From: Actinomycetes bacterium
GTDB lineage: Bacteria; Actinomycetota; Acidimicrobiia; Acidimicrobiales; Microtrichaceae
NCBI GenBank assembly: GCA_023423475.1
Contig: JAFAFN010000260.1
Location: 1 to 5,762 of the forward strand
DNA: 5,762 nucleotides
Reading direction: 5' to 3'
Numbering within the stretch: position 1 is the first letter of the stretch; every line of letters begins with the position of its first letter. Below are positions 1-5,762 of the stretch, piece by piece. Under the pieces are notes generated by a model that saw only the letters and a program-made list of their open reading frames with translations, did no database searches and had not been told where the DNA came from. Made by a program: the position numbers and the translations under genes.

Positions 1-123
1 GGCCTGGACGTGCGCATCGGGCAACGGAGCGCCGCTGGTCAGGTCGGTGCTCTCGAGGCCCATCAGCGGGAGCCGCGGGAGCAGTTCGTAGGGATCCGGG
101 GCGACGGGGCGTTCGATCGACAT
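1..123 (-). CDS. YbhB/YbcL-type PEBP (Raf kinase inhibitor-like) protein, N-terminal fragment
   Basis: The gene runs off the left edge, so only 41 codons from the ATG at 121-123 are visible, reading MSIERPVAPDPYELLPRLPL and on to STDLTSGAPLPDAHVQ. The DPYELLP segment followed by a short strand and a 'STD.T.G.PLPDAHV' segment is how many actinobacterial members of the phosphatidylethanolamine-binding protein family (bacterial YbhB/YbcL branch) begin. The catalogue-defining ligand-pocket motifs lie beyond the window, so the assignment rests on N-terminal resemblance only. These proteins are usually small, cytosolic, and of unclear role in bacteria. A GGGGAG stretch lies about 13 bases upstream of the ATG, a somewhat long spacing. 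The gene follows the DUF2277 gene on the same strand after 69 bp with no obvious terminator between them, so co-transcription is possible. Family call is an inference. Confidence 0.7.
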   Translation of the reverse strand, partial: MSIERPVAPDPYELLPRLPLMGLESTDLTSGAPLPDAHVQA

Positions 124-192
124 GCGGACGAACCTACTCCCCGGGGTGCCGACGATGGCTCGCGACGCACCTGGGCTCGGGCGGAGCAGGCC

Positions 193-474
193 TCAGGCGC
201 TGAACGGCTCGAGTCCGAGCCGGGCACGCACCTCGGGGCGTCGCAGCGGCGGGTCCACCTTGGGTGGCTGGCGTCGCTCGGGCACGTGCTCGAGCAGATG
301 CCGCGTGATGTGGGCGATCTCGTGCGCGGCGGCGTCCATCGCCTCGACGACCTCGGGGTTCTTCGACGCACGAAGACCCGAGACCTTGCGGACGTACTGC
401 GCGGCGGCGGCGAGCACCTCGTCGTCGGTCGCGGGAGGTTCGAGCCCGCGGAGCTCGGTGATGTTCCTGCACAT
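193..474 (-). CDS. DUF2277 family protein (function unknown)
   Basis: This is a complete 93-residue protein that starts MCRNITELRG, continues LEPPATDDEV, and carries AAAQYVRKVSG at residues 23-33. The MCRNI start, the 'PPAT..E' segment and the QYVRKVSG block are the hallmarks of the DUF2277 family, and about 90-100 residues is its normal size. No biochemical function is established for this family. There is no signal peptide or membrane segment, so it is probably cytosolic. The second half is predicted helical (EVVEAMDAAAHEIAHITRHL, residues 41-60), followed by a basic, proline-rich tail. The start at 474 is chosen because the family begins at MCRN; the same frame stays open far upstream, but only as antisense to the GH13 gene. 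No Shine-Dalgarno sequence is visible before the ATG, so leaderless translation is possible. It is divergent from the glucosidase gene and co-oriented with the PEBP gene. Confidence 0.9.
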   Translation of the reverse strand: MCRNITELRGLEPPATDDEVLAAAAQYVRKVSGLRASKNPEVVEAMDAAAHEIAHITRHLLEHVPERRQPPKVDPPLRRPEVRARLGLEPFSA

Positions 475-481
475 GGAACCG

Positions 482-487
482 ACGGTA
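482..487 (-). promoter_or_regulatory. Candidate -10 element for a leaderless DUF2277 transcript
   Basis: Read on the minus strand, positions 487 down to 482 spell TACCGT, which fits the TAnnnT pattern of actinobacterial -10 boxes. It ends about eight bases before the DUF2277 ATG, the distance expected if transcription starts at the start codon itself. That would agree with the missing Shine-Dalgarno sequence. A six-base match in a short interval is weak evidence, and no convincing -35 box accompanies it. Confidence 0.25.
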
Positions 488-516
488 GACCCGACGCCCC
501 GTGCCAGCATGGCGCG

Positions 517-2142
517 ATGTCCGAGAACACGCCGTGGTGGCGCAACGCCGTCATCTATCAGGTCTATCCACGCAGCTTCGCCGACGGGAACGGCGACGGG
601 ATCGGGGACCTGATCGGCCTGCGTGCGCGACTCGGCGCCATCGTCGAGCTCGGCGTCGACGCGATCTGGCTGAGCCCCTTCTACCGATCTCCCCAGGTCG
701 ACGCCGGCTACGACGTGTCGGACCACCGCGACGTCGATCCGGTCTTCGGCTCGATCGAGGACGCCGACGCGCTGCTCGCCGAGGCCCACGAGTTCGGCCT
801 GCGGGTGATCGTCGACCTCGTGCCGAACCACACCTCGTCGGAGCACCCGTGGTTCCGTGCCGCACTCGCCTCGCCGGACGCGCCCGAGCGGGGCCGGTAC
901 CTCTTCCGTCCCGGACGAGGCGCCGACGGCGAGCTGCCACCCAACGACTGGGACAGCCTCTTCGGCGGACCGGCGTGGGGCCGGGTCGACCACGGCGACG
1001 GGCCGCCGAGCTGGTACCTGCACCTCTTCGCCGCAGAGCAACCCGACCTCGACTGGACCGACGCCGAGGTCCGCGAGGAGTTCCTCGGCATCATCGAGTG
1101 GTGGCTCGACCGGGGTGTGGACGGCTTCCGCATCGACGTCGCCCACGGTCTGGCGAAGGACCCGGAGCTGCCCGACATCGCCGGGGCGTTCGCGACCGCC
1201 GGCATGGCGGTCGAGGGTCACCCCCACTGGGACCGCGACGAGGTCCACGACGTCTACCGGTCGTGGCGGGCGTTGTCGGATCGCTACGACGGCGACCGGG
1301 TGTTCGTCGCCGAGGCGTACCTGAAGGACCCGGCGCGCCTCGCGCGCTACCTGCGTCCCGACGAGCTGCACACCGCGTTCAACTTCGGGTTCCTGATGGC
1401 GCCGTGGGACGCCGCCGCGCTGCGTGCCGCGATCGACGAGACGCTCCGGAGCCACGACGCGGTCGGCGCGCCGGCGACCTGGGTGCTGGCCAACCACGAC
1501 GTCGTGCGCGAGGTCACGCGCTACGGCGGCGGCGAGCTCGGCACCCGTCGGGCACGGGCGGCCGCGCTGCTCATGTTGTCCCTGCCCGGCTCGGCCTACG
1601 TGTACCAGGGCGAGGAGCTCGGTCTGCCCGAGGTCGAGGACCTTCCCGCCGAGCTGCGACAGGACCCCGCCTTCCACCGGACCGGCGGTGCGGATCCCGG
1701 TCGTGACGGCTGTCGCGTGCCGCTGCCGTGGGACGGCGTCACCGCCCCCTTCGGCTTCAGCGAGGTCGGCGTGCAGCCGTGGCTCCCCCAACCAGCGTCG
1801 TGGGCGACGCTCACCCGGAGCCGTCAGGTCGAGGATCCCACGTCGATGTGGCGCCTCTACCACGACGCGCTCGGACTGCGACGCGGCATCGTCGCCGCAG
1901 CACCAGGGCCGGCGCTGCGCTGGCTCGACCTCGGCCCGCAGGTGATCGCGTTCGCTCGACCGGGCGGGTTCGTCTCGGTCACGAACCTCGGAGCCGCACC
2001 CGTCGACGCCGCCGCAGCGTTGCCCGCAGGCAGCCGAGCGGTGCTGACGAGCGCACCGGCTGCCGAGGTCGGGGAGCCGACGGCGAGCACGGTCGTCGCG
2101 AGCGACGTCACCACCTGGTTCGCGGCGACACCCGGGGGCTGA
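517..2142 (+). CDS. GH13 alpha-glucosidase (alpha-amylase family, GH13_30-like), cytosolic
   Basis: This 541-residue enzyme should hydrolyse short alpha-glucosides to release glucose. It opens with WWRNAVIYQVYPRSFAD (7-23), the classic start of oligosaccharide-acting GH13 enzymes. Conserved regions appear in order: DLVPNH (100-105), QPDLDW (175-180), GFRIDVAH (203-210) with nucleophile D207, VAEAY (264-268) with acid/base E266, and ANHDV (325-329) with transition-state stabiliser D328. YQGEELGLPEV (363-373) and RVPLPW (400-405) are also typical of alpha-glucosidases. All three catalytic carboxylates are present, and the length is usual. There is no signal peptide, so it acts in the cytosol on imported sugar. 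The ATG at 517 is chosen because family homology begins there; the open frame upstream is antisense to the DUF2277 gene. No strong Shine-Dalgarno site is seen. It lies upstream of a sugar ABC transporter, which fits uptake coupled to hydrolysis. The subfamily and exact substrate (maltose, isomaltose, sucrose, trehalose) are inference. Confidence 0.93.
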   Translation: MSENTPWWRNAVIYQVYPRSFADGNGDGIGDLIGLRARLGAIVELGVDAIWLSPFYRSPQVDAGYDVSDHRDVDPVFGSIEDADALLAEAHEFGLRVIVDLVPNHTSSEHPWFRAALASPDAPERGRYLFRPGRGADGELPPNDWDSLFGGPAWGRVDHGDGPPSWYLHLFAAEQPDLDWTDAEVREEFLGIIEWWLDRGVDGFRIDVAHGLAKDPELPDIAGAFATAGMAVEGHPHWDRDEVHDVYRSWRALSDRYDGDRVFVAEAYLKDPARLARYLRPDELHTAFNFGFLMAPWDAAALRAAIDETLRSHDAVGAPATWVLANHDVVREVTRYGGGELGTRRARAAALLMLSLPGSAYVYQGEELGLPEVEDLPAELRQDPAFHRTGGADPGRDGCRVPLPWDGVTAPFGFSEVGVQPWLPQPASWATLTRSRQVEDPTSMWRLYHDALGLRRGIVAAAPGPALRWLDLGPQVIAFARPGGFVSVTNLGAAPVDAAAALPAGSRAVLTSAPAAEVGEPTASTVVASDVTTWFAATPGG

Positions 2143-2192
2143 GCTGCCGGCCGCGGACGAGCGCCACGACCTGCAGGGTTTGGTCGAGGTCG

Positions 2193-2221
2193 TTGACAGG
2201 GGAGGATCGACGCGATGTGAT
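2193..2221 (+). promoter_or_regulatory. Predicted sigma70-type promoter of the transporter genes
   Basis: A perfect -35 hexamer TTGACA (2193-2198) is followed after exactly 17 bases by TGTGAT (2216-2221), which matches four of six positions of TATAAT. Transcription would begin near 2228, leaving a leader of roughly 18 bases that still includes the Shine-Dalgarno sequence before the TTG at 2246. The promoter sits in the only sizeable gap of the plus-strand cluster, so the transporter could be expressed independently of the upstream glucosidase gene. The -10 box lies inside a palindromic operator, which implies regulation. The start site is predicted, not observed. Confidence 0.55.
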
Positions 2222-2234
2222 GGAAGTCACATCG
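2213..2234. promoter_or_regulatory. CRP/GlxR-type operator, perfect 22-bp palindrome
   Basis: Two perfect 8-base arms, CGATGTGA and TCACATCG, flank the six-base spacer TGGAAG. The core TGTGA-N6-TCACA (2216-2231) is an exact match to the consensus bound by cAMP-receptor-protein regulators, including actinobacterial CRP and corynebacterial GlxR, which control many sugar-uptake genes. The centre is about 22 bases before the binding-protein start codon and the palindrome covers the predicted -10 box. This position fits repression or blockage of RNA polymerase. Activation would need a different, more distant promoter. Another dimeric regulator with similar half-sites is possible. Confidence 0.65.
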
Positions 2235-2240
2235 AGGGGG
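2234..2240 (+). promoter_or_regulatory. Shine-Dalgarno sequence that fixes the TTG start at 2246
   Basis: The purine run GAGGGGG ends five bases before the TTG at 2246. The other in-frame start in this open frame, a TTG at 2180, lacks a comparable site and would add 22 residues ahead of a normal lipoprotein signal peptide. The later TTG is therefore preferred. Confidence 0.6.
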
Positions 2241-2245
2241 TCTCC

Positions 2246-3556
2246 TTGTCCGGATCGCTGCGCTCAGTCCGTCGTCCGTGGGTCATCGCCTTCCTGGCGG
2301 TGGCGCTGGTGCCCCTCGCTGCCTGCGGAGGTGGCGACGACGACGGACCGGTGGCCCTGACCTGGTACATCAACCCGGACAACGGCGGACAGCGCACCCT
2401 CGCGGCGCAGTGCTCGGAGTCGTCCGACGGCGCCTACCGGATCACGACCCAGATCCTCCCCAACGAGGCGGATGCCCAGCGGGAGCAGCTCGTGCGTCGC
2501 CTGGCCGCCGGCGATTCGTCAGTCGACCTGATGAGCCTGGACCCGCCGTTCGTCGCGGAGTTCGCGAACGCCGGGTACCTGCGGGCGATCACCGACGAGA
2601 GCGACGTCGCGGAGCTCACCGACGGCGTGCTCGACGGACCGATGGAGACCGCGACCTGGGAGGGCGAGCTGGTCGCCACCCCGTTCTGGGCCAACACGCA
2701 GCTGCTCTGGTACCGGAAGTCGGTCGCCGCGGCCGCCGGTGTCGATCCGACCGCCGAGGACTTCACCTGGGAGGAGATGATCACCGCCGCGGAGTCCCAG
2801 GGCCGGAGGATCGGTGTGCAGGGCCGCCGCTACGAGGGCTACATGGTCTGGATCAACGCCCTCGTCGCATCCGGCGGCGGGCAGATCATCACCGACGCCG
2901 ATCGGGGCGTCGACGCCGTGCCCACCGTCGCGTCACCCGCCGGGGACGCGGCGGCCGAGGTCGTCGGAGGTCTCGCACGGTCCAGCGCCGCACCGGCCGA
3001 CATGGCGACCGCGGGCGAGGAAGAGGCCCGCTCCCTCTTCCAGGGCGACAGCGGGTCGTTCATGGTGAACTGGCCCTACGTCTACGGCGCAGCGACCGCC
3101 TCGGTCGATGACGGCTCGCTCGATGCCTCCGTGCTCGAGGACATCGGATGGGCCCGCTACCCCCGGGTCGACGCTGCGATGCCCAGCGCACCACCCCTCG
3201 GTGGGATCAACCTGGCGATCGGCGAGTTCACCGAGCACCCCGACGAGTCGCTCGCGGCGGTGAAGTGCATCACCTCGGTCGAGCACAACGCGCAGTACAT
3301 GGTCGAGGCGGGCAACCCCGCCGCGCGGAGCGCGGCGTACGACGACCCCGAGGTCCGAGCGGCGTTCCCGATGGCCGACCTGATCCGCGAGTCGATCGAC
3401 GAGGCGGCTCCGCGACCGATCACCCCGTACTACGGCGACGTGTCGACGTCCGTGCAACGGACCTGGCACCCCTCGGGCTCGGTACGCGCGCCGCAGACAC
3501 CCGAACGCACCGACACCTACATGTCCGAGGTCCTCCACGGGGAGCGACTGCTGTGA
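2246..3556 (+). CDS. ABC transporter sugar-binding lipoprotein (family 1 extracellular solute-binding protein, LpqY/MalE-like)
   Basis: This 436-residue protein is the extracytoplasmic receptor of the importer encoded next to it. From the TTG start it has a basic n-region (RSVRR, 6-10), a hydrophobic core, and the lipobox LAAC with lipid-carrying C27, followed by a glycine/aspartate linker. Family signatures are QREQLVRRLAAGDSSVDL (78-95), PFWANTQLLWYRK (146-158), FTWEEMI (173-179) and GINLAI (320-325), which resemble actinobacterial trehalose/maltose-type binding proteins such as LpqY. Aromatic residues that could stack on sugar include W148, W155, Y156, W203 and W276. The length is usual for the family. 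Its stop codon overlaps the GTG of the next gene. Expression is probably controlled by the TTGACA promoter and CRP-like operator just upstream. An alpha-glucoside ligand is inferred from the neighbouring GH13 gene; the sequence alone does not prove it. Confidence 0.9.
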   Translation: MSGSLRSVRRPWVIAFLAVALVPLAACGGGDDDGPVALTWYINPDNGGQRTLAAQCSESSDGAYRITTQILPNEADAQREQLVRRLAAGDSSVDLMSLDPPFVAEFANAGYLRAITDESDVAELTDGVLDGPMETATWEGELVATPFWANTQLLWYRKSVAAAAGVDPTAEDFTWEEMITAAESQGRRIGVQGRRYEGYMVWINALVASGGGQIITDADRGVDAVPTVASPAGDAAAEVVGGLARSSAAPADMATAGEEEARSLFQGDSGSFMVNWPYVYGAATASVDDGSLDASVLEDIGWARYPRVDAAMPSAPPLGGINLAIGEFTEHPDESLAAVKCITSVEHNAQYMVEAGNPAARSAAYDDPEVRAAFPMADLIRESIDEAAPRPITPYYGDVSTSVQRTWHPSGSVRAPQTPERTDTYMSEVLHGERLL

Positions 3557-4503
3557 CGGCCACGACGAGCACGACCATGGACGACCCGGCACCCCCGGCA
3601 CGCGAGCCGACCGGCAAGGGCTCGGACCGGCTCCGACACGAGCGTCGCCTCGGCCTCCGCCTGGCCGCGCCGGCGTTCTTCGTGATGATCCTGGTGACCG
3701 CCTACCCGCTCGGGTACGCGCTGGTGCTGTCGCTGTACCGCTACCGGCTCACCGACCCCGACGGCCGCGAGTTCGTCGGACTGCAGAACTACCTGACCGT
3801 GCTCACCGACCCCGTGTGGTGGAGCGCGGTGGTGACGACCGCGATCATCACCGTGGTCAGCGTGCTGGTCGAGCTGGTGCTCGGCTTCGGCTTCGCCTGG
3901 GTCATGTACCGCATCGTCCGCGGTCGATCCTTCATCCGCACCGCCATCCTCGTGCCGTACGGCATCATCACCGTCGTCTCGGCGTTCGTGTGGCGCTACG
4001 CCTTCCAGCTCGACTCGGGGTTCGTGAACCAGTGGTTCGGCCTCGAGGACTTCAACTGGTTCGGCGAGCGGTGGTCGAGCCTCTTCGTGATCACGCTGTC
4101 CGAGATCTGGAAGACGACGCCGTTCATCTCGCTGCTACTGCTCGCCGGTCTGGTCCAGGTACCCGAGGACATGCTCGAGGCCGCCAAGGTCGACGGAGCC
4201 AACGCTTGGCAACGCCTCTGGAAGGTGGTGCTGCCCAACATGAAGGCGGCGATCCTGGTGGCGGTGCTGTTCCGCACCCTCGACGCGTGGCGCATCTTCG
4301 ACAACCCGTTCATCATGACCGGCGGAGCGAACGACACCGAGACGCTGTCGTTCCTCGCCTACCGCCAGAACGTGACGCTCGTGAACCTCGGCGCAGGCTC
4401 CGCGGTGTCGGTCCTGTTGTTCCTGACCGTCGTGGTGATCGCGTTCATCTTCATCAAGGGGTTCGGCACGGACCTCTCCCAGGTCAGGGGTGACGACGGA
4501 TGA
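3553..4503 (+). CDS. Carbohydrate ABC transporter permease, MalF/SugA type
   Basis: This 316-residue membrane protein is one half of the translocation pore of the sugar importer. A cytoplasmic, proline- and threonine-rich N-terminus of about 36 residues precedes six predicted membrane segments, at roughly 37-61, 92-118, 127-150, 177-202, 231-248 and 282-303. The EAA loop that docks on the ATPase reads EAAKVDGANAWQRLWKVVLP (209-228), with the full EAA..DG signature. The GTG at 3553 is preferred: it overlaps the previous stop as GTGA, and GGGGAG lies eight bases upstream. The in-frame ATG at 3577 has no such site and would remove eight residues. The 4-base overlaps on both sides indicate translational coupling and matched production with its partner permease. 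Belonging to the family is clear; the transported sugar is inferred from context. Confidence 0.93.
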   Translation: MTATTSTTMDDPAPPAREPTGKGSDRLRHERRLGLRLAAPAFFVMILVTAYPLGYALVLSLYRYRLTDPDGREFVGLQNYLTVLTDPVWWSAVVTTAIITVVSVLVELVLGFGFAWVMYRIVRGRSFIRTAILVPYGIITVVSAFVWRYAFQLDSGFVNQWFGLEDFNWFGERWSSLFVITLSEIWKTTPFISLLLLAGLVQVPEDMLEAAKVDGANAWQRLWKVVLPNMKAAILVAVLFRTLDAWRIFDNPFIMTGGANDTETLSFLAYRQNVTLVNLGAGSAVSVLLFLTVVVIAFIFIKGFGTDLSQVRGDDG

Positions 4504-5342
4504 GCCGACGCACCGGCAACACCTCGAGCAACTGGTGGACGTTCTGGGGTGTGGTGATCCTGCTGTGGGCGCTGTTCCCCCTGCTCTGGATGGTGTCGCT
4601 CGCGTTCAAGAGCCCCTCGACCTTCCGGGCGGGTTCCCCGTCGTTCTTCCCCGACGAGTGGACCTGGGAGAACTTCTCGACGGTGTTCAGCGACGAGCTG
4701 TTCACCTCGGCGCTGCGCAACTCCTTCGGCATCGCGATCATCGCCACCGCCCTGTCGGTGGTCGTCGCGATGTTCGCCGCCTATGCCATCGCCCGTCTGG
4801 AGTTCCCCGGCAAGAAGCTGCTGCTGTCGATGGCGCTCGGCATCGCGATGTTCCCCCAGGCCGCACTCGTCGGCCCGCTGTTCAACATGTGGCGCGGCCT
4901 TGGCATCTACGACACCTGGATCGGGCTGATCATCCCCTACTTGACCTTCGCCCTGCCCTTGTCGATCTGGACCATGTCAGCGTTCTTCCGCCAGATCCCC
5001 TGGGAGATGGAGCAGGCAGCCCAGGTCGACGGTGCGACGCCGTGGCAGGCGTTCCGCAAGGTGATCGTCCCGCTCGCTGCGCCAGGAGTGTTCACCACGG
5101 GCATCCTCACGTTCTTCTTCTGCTGGAACGAGTTCCTGCTCGCCGCCTCGCTCACCTCGACCGACCGGGCGCGCACGGTGCCCGCGGCGCTGTCGTTCTT
5201 CACCGGCTCGTCGCAGTTCGAGTCCCCCGTCACCGCGGTGATGGCGGCATCGGTCGTCGTCACCATCCCCGTGGTGATCCTGGTGCTGGTGTTCCAGCGT
5301 CGCATCGTCGCCGGGCTCACCTCCGGAGCCGTCAAGGGCTGA
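4500..5342 (+). CDS. Carbohydrate ABC transporter permease, MalG/SugB type
   Basis: This 280-residue protein is the second pore subunit. Six membrane segments are predicted, roughly at 13-33, 72-97, 108-128, 140-162, 196-217 and 243-264, and it ends in the usual short cytosolic tail (FQRRIVAGLTSGAVKG, 265-280). The EAA loop reads EQAAQVDGATPWQAFRKVIV (171-190); the residue aligned with the canonical glutamate is Q172, with E171 just before it, a small departure from the consensus. Its ATG overlaps the previous stop as ATGA, and AGGGG lies nine bases upstream, so it is probably translated by ribosomes leaving the MalF-type gene. The MalG-type subunit following the MalF-type subunit is the standard order in these operons. 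Length is normal and no frameshift is visible. Confidence 0.93.
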   Translation: MSRRTGNTSSNWWTFWGVVILLWALFPLLWMVSLAFKSPSTFRAGSPSFFPDEWTWENFSTVFSDELFTSALRNSFGIAIIATALSVVVAMFAAYAIARLEFPGKKLLLSMALGIAMFPQAALVGPLFNMWRGLGIYDTWIGLIIPYLTFALPLSIWTMSAFFRQIPWEMEQAAQVDGATPWQAFRKVIVPLAAPGVFTTGILTFFFCWNEFLLAASLTSTDRARTVPAALSFFTGSSQFESPVTAVMAASVVVTIPVVILVLVFQRRIVAGLTSGAVKG

Positions 5343-5368
5343 GCGCCACCCCGTCAGAGAGGACCCTC

Positions 5369-5762
5369 ATGGCCGACATCTCCATGCAGCACATCGTGAA
5401 GCGCTACGGCGACGGCTTCCCGGCCGTCAACGACATCAGCCTCGACATCGCGGACGGCGAGTTCATGATCCTCGTCGGTCCGTCCGGCTGCGGGAAGTCG
5501 ACGTTGCTGCGCATGATCGTCGGGCTCGAGGACATCACGTCCGGCGACATGCTGATCGGCGGCGAACGGGTGAACGACATCGCGCCACGGGACCGCGACC
5601 TCGCCATGGTCTTCCAGAACTACGCGCTCTACCCGCACCTGACTGTGTTCGAGAACATCGCCTTTCCCCTGCGGCTGCGCAAGGGCCTCTCGGACGACGA
5701 GATCCGCTCGAAGGTGCACGAGGCCGCCGAGACGCTGGAGCTGACCGAGCACCTCGATCGCA
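5369..5762 (+). CDS. ABC transporter ATP-binding protein, MalK/MsmK/UgpC type, N-terminal fragment
   Basis: The window ends inside this gene after 131 codons. It should encode the ATPase that drives the sugar importer. Visible features are the Walker A motif GPSGCGKST (37-45), the Q-loop MVFQNYALYPHLTV (80-93, Q83) and the helical-domain region that follows (ENIAFPLRLRK, 95-105). These are characteristic of the carbohydrate-importer ATPase subfamily. The ABC signature, Walker B and the C-terminal regulatory domain lie beyond the edge. The ATG at 5369 is supported by GAGAGGA five bases upstream and lies 26 bp after the permease stop, so it belongs to the same transcription unit. Family members in Streptomyces (MsiK) and Streptococcus (MsmK) can serve several importers; here the gene is linked to one transporter, which suggests a dedicated subunit but does not exclude sharing. 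Confidence 0.93.
   Translation, partial: MADISMQHIVKRYGDGFPAVNDISLDIADGEFMILVGPSGCGKSTLLRMIVGLEDITSGDMLIGGERVNDIAPRDRDLAMVFQNYALYPHLTVFENIAFPLRLRKGLSDDEIRSKVHEAAETLELTEHLDR

Noticed and set aside
124..192. Palindrome CCCCGGGG in the gap between the DUF2277 and PEBP genes
   Set aside because: An eight-base GC palindrome is expected by chance in DNA this GC-rich, and no T-run or longer stem surrounds it.
10..516. N-terminal extension of the glucosidase frame by 169 codons
   Set aside because: It lies antisense to the DUF2277 and PEBP genes, has low-complexity arginine/glycine-rich content and no recognisable domain. GH13 homology begins right after the ATG at 517.
475..1863. A very long minus-strand open frame antisense to the glucosidase gene, continuous with the DUF2277 frame (193-1863)
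   Set aside because: The upstream 463 codons show no domain and a composition typical of the opposite strand of a GC-rich gene. DUF2277 proteins start at MCRN, so only 193-474 is real.
2167..2192. Possible hairpin (CGACC / GGTCG) after the glucosidase gene as a terminator
   Set aside because: The arms are only five bases, the loop is ten bases, and no T-run follows. It is too weak to call a terminator.
2180..2245. TTG at 2180 as the start of the binding protein
   Set aside because: It would put 22 polar residues ahead of a normal lipoprotein signal peptide and make the promoter and palindrome coding. The TTG at 2246 has GAGGGGG five bases upstream.
3577..3579. ATG at 3577 as the start of the first permease
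   Set aside because: No Shine-Dalgarno sequence precedes it, whereas the GTG at 3553 has GGGGAG at good spacing and a GTGA overlap with the previous stop. It cannot be fully excluded.
5354..5752. Minus-strand open frame of 132 codons at the right edge
   Set aside because: It is antisense to the well-conserved ATPase gene with its Walker A and Q-loop, and its product resembles no family. It is a GC-rich shadow.
1..5762. A previously undescribed system (defence, mobile, RNA-based)
   Set aside because: All substantial genes fall into known families and form a standard sugar import and hydrolysis locus. No repeats, integrase, toxin-antitoxin pair or structured RNA was seen on either strand.

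Overview
The window is GC-rich throughout, with strong G/C preference at third codon positions, GTG and TTG starts, and gene families typical of high-GC Gram-positive bacteria. It most likely comes from an actinomycete-type chromosome (Actinomycetota; the class cannot be fixed from this sequence). It is densely coding. No tRNA, rRNA, CRISPR array, insertion sequence, phage gene or factor-independent terminator was seen. No gene-free stretch exceeds about 105 bases.

Layout. The left edge, on the minus strand, holds the N-terminal 41 codons of a YbhB/YbcL-type PEBP (Raf-kinase-inhibitor-like) protein (1-123), preceded by a complete small DUF2277 gene (193-474). A 42-bp divergent gap separates these from a plus-strand cluster that fills the rest. 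The cluster consists of a cytosolic GH13 alpha-glucosidase (517-2142), a 103-bp regulatory gap, a solute-binding lipoprotein (2246-3556), two MalF/MalG-type permeases (3553-4503 and 4500-5342) and the first 131 codons of a MalK/MsmK/UgpC-type ATPase (5369 to the window edge). The binding protein and the two permeases overlap by 4 bp at each junction, so they are probably translationally coupled.

How the genes work together. The lipoprotein should capture an oligosaccharide outside the membrane, most likely an alpha-glucoside such as maltose, trehalose, isomaltose or sucrose. The two permeases and the ATPase dimer import it, and the GH13 enzyme splits off glucose in the cytosol. The layout resembles known actinobacterial alpha-glucoside utilisation loci (agl-type and LpqY-SugABC-type) and is not a new kind of system.

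The most interesting element is regulatory. Before the binding-protein gene there is a consensus -35 box (TTGACA), a 17-bp spacer and a -10-like TGTGAT, which is buried in a perfect 22-bp palindrome CGATGTGA-N6-TCACATCG. This matches the CRP/GlxR consensus (TGTGA-N6-TCACA) exactly. Its position over the -10 box suggests repression or roadblock rather than classical activation, and suggests the transporter can be expressed separately from the enzyme gene.
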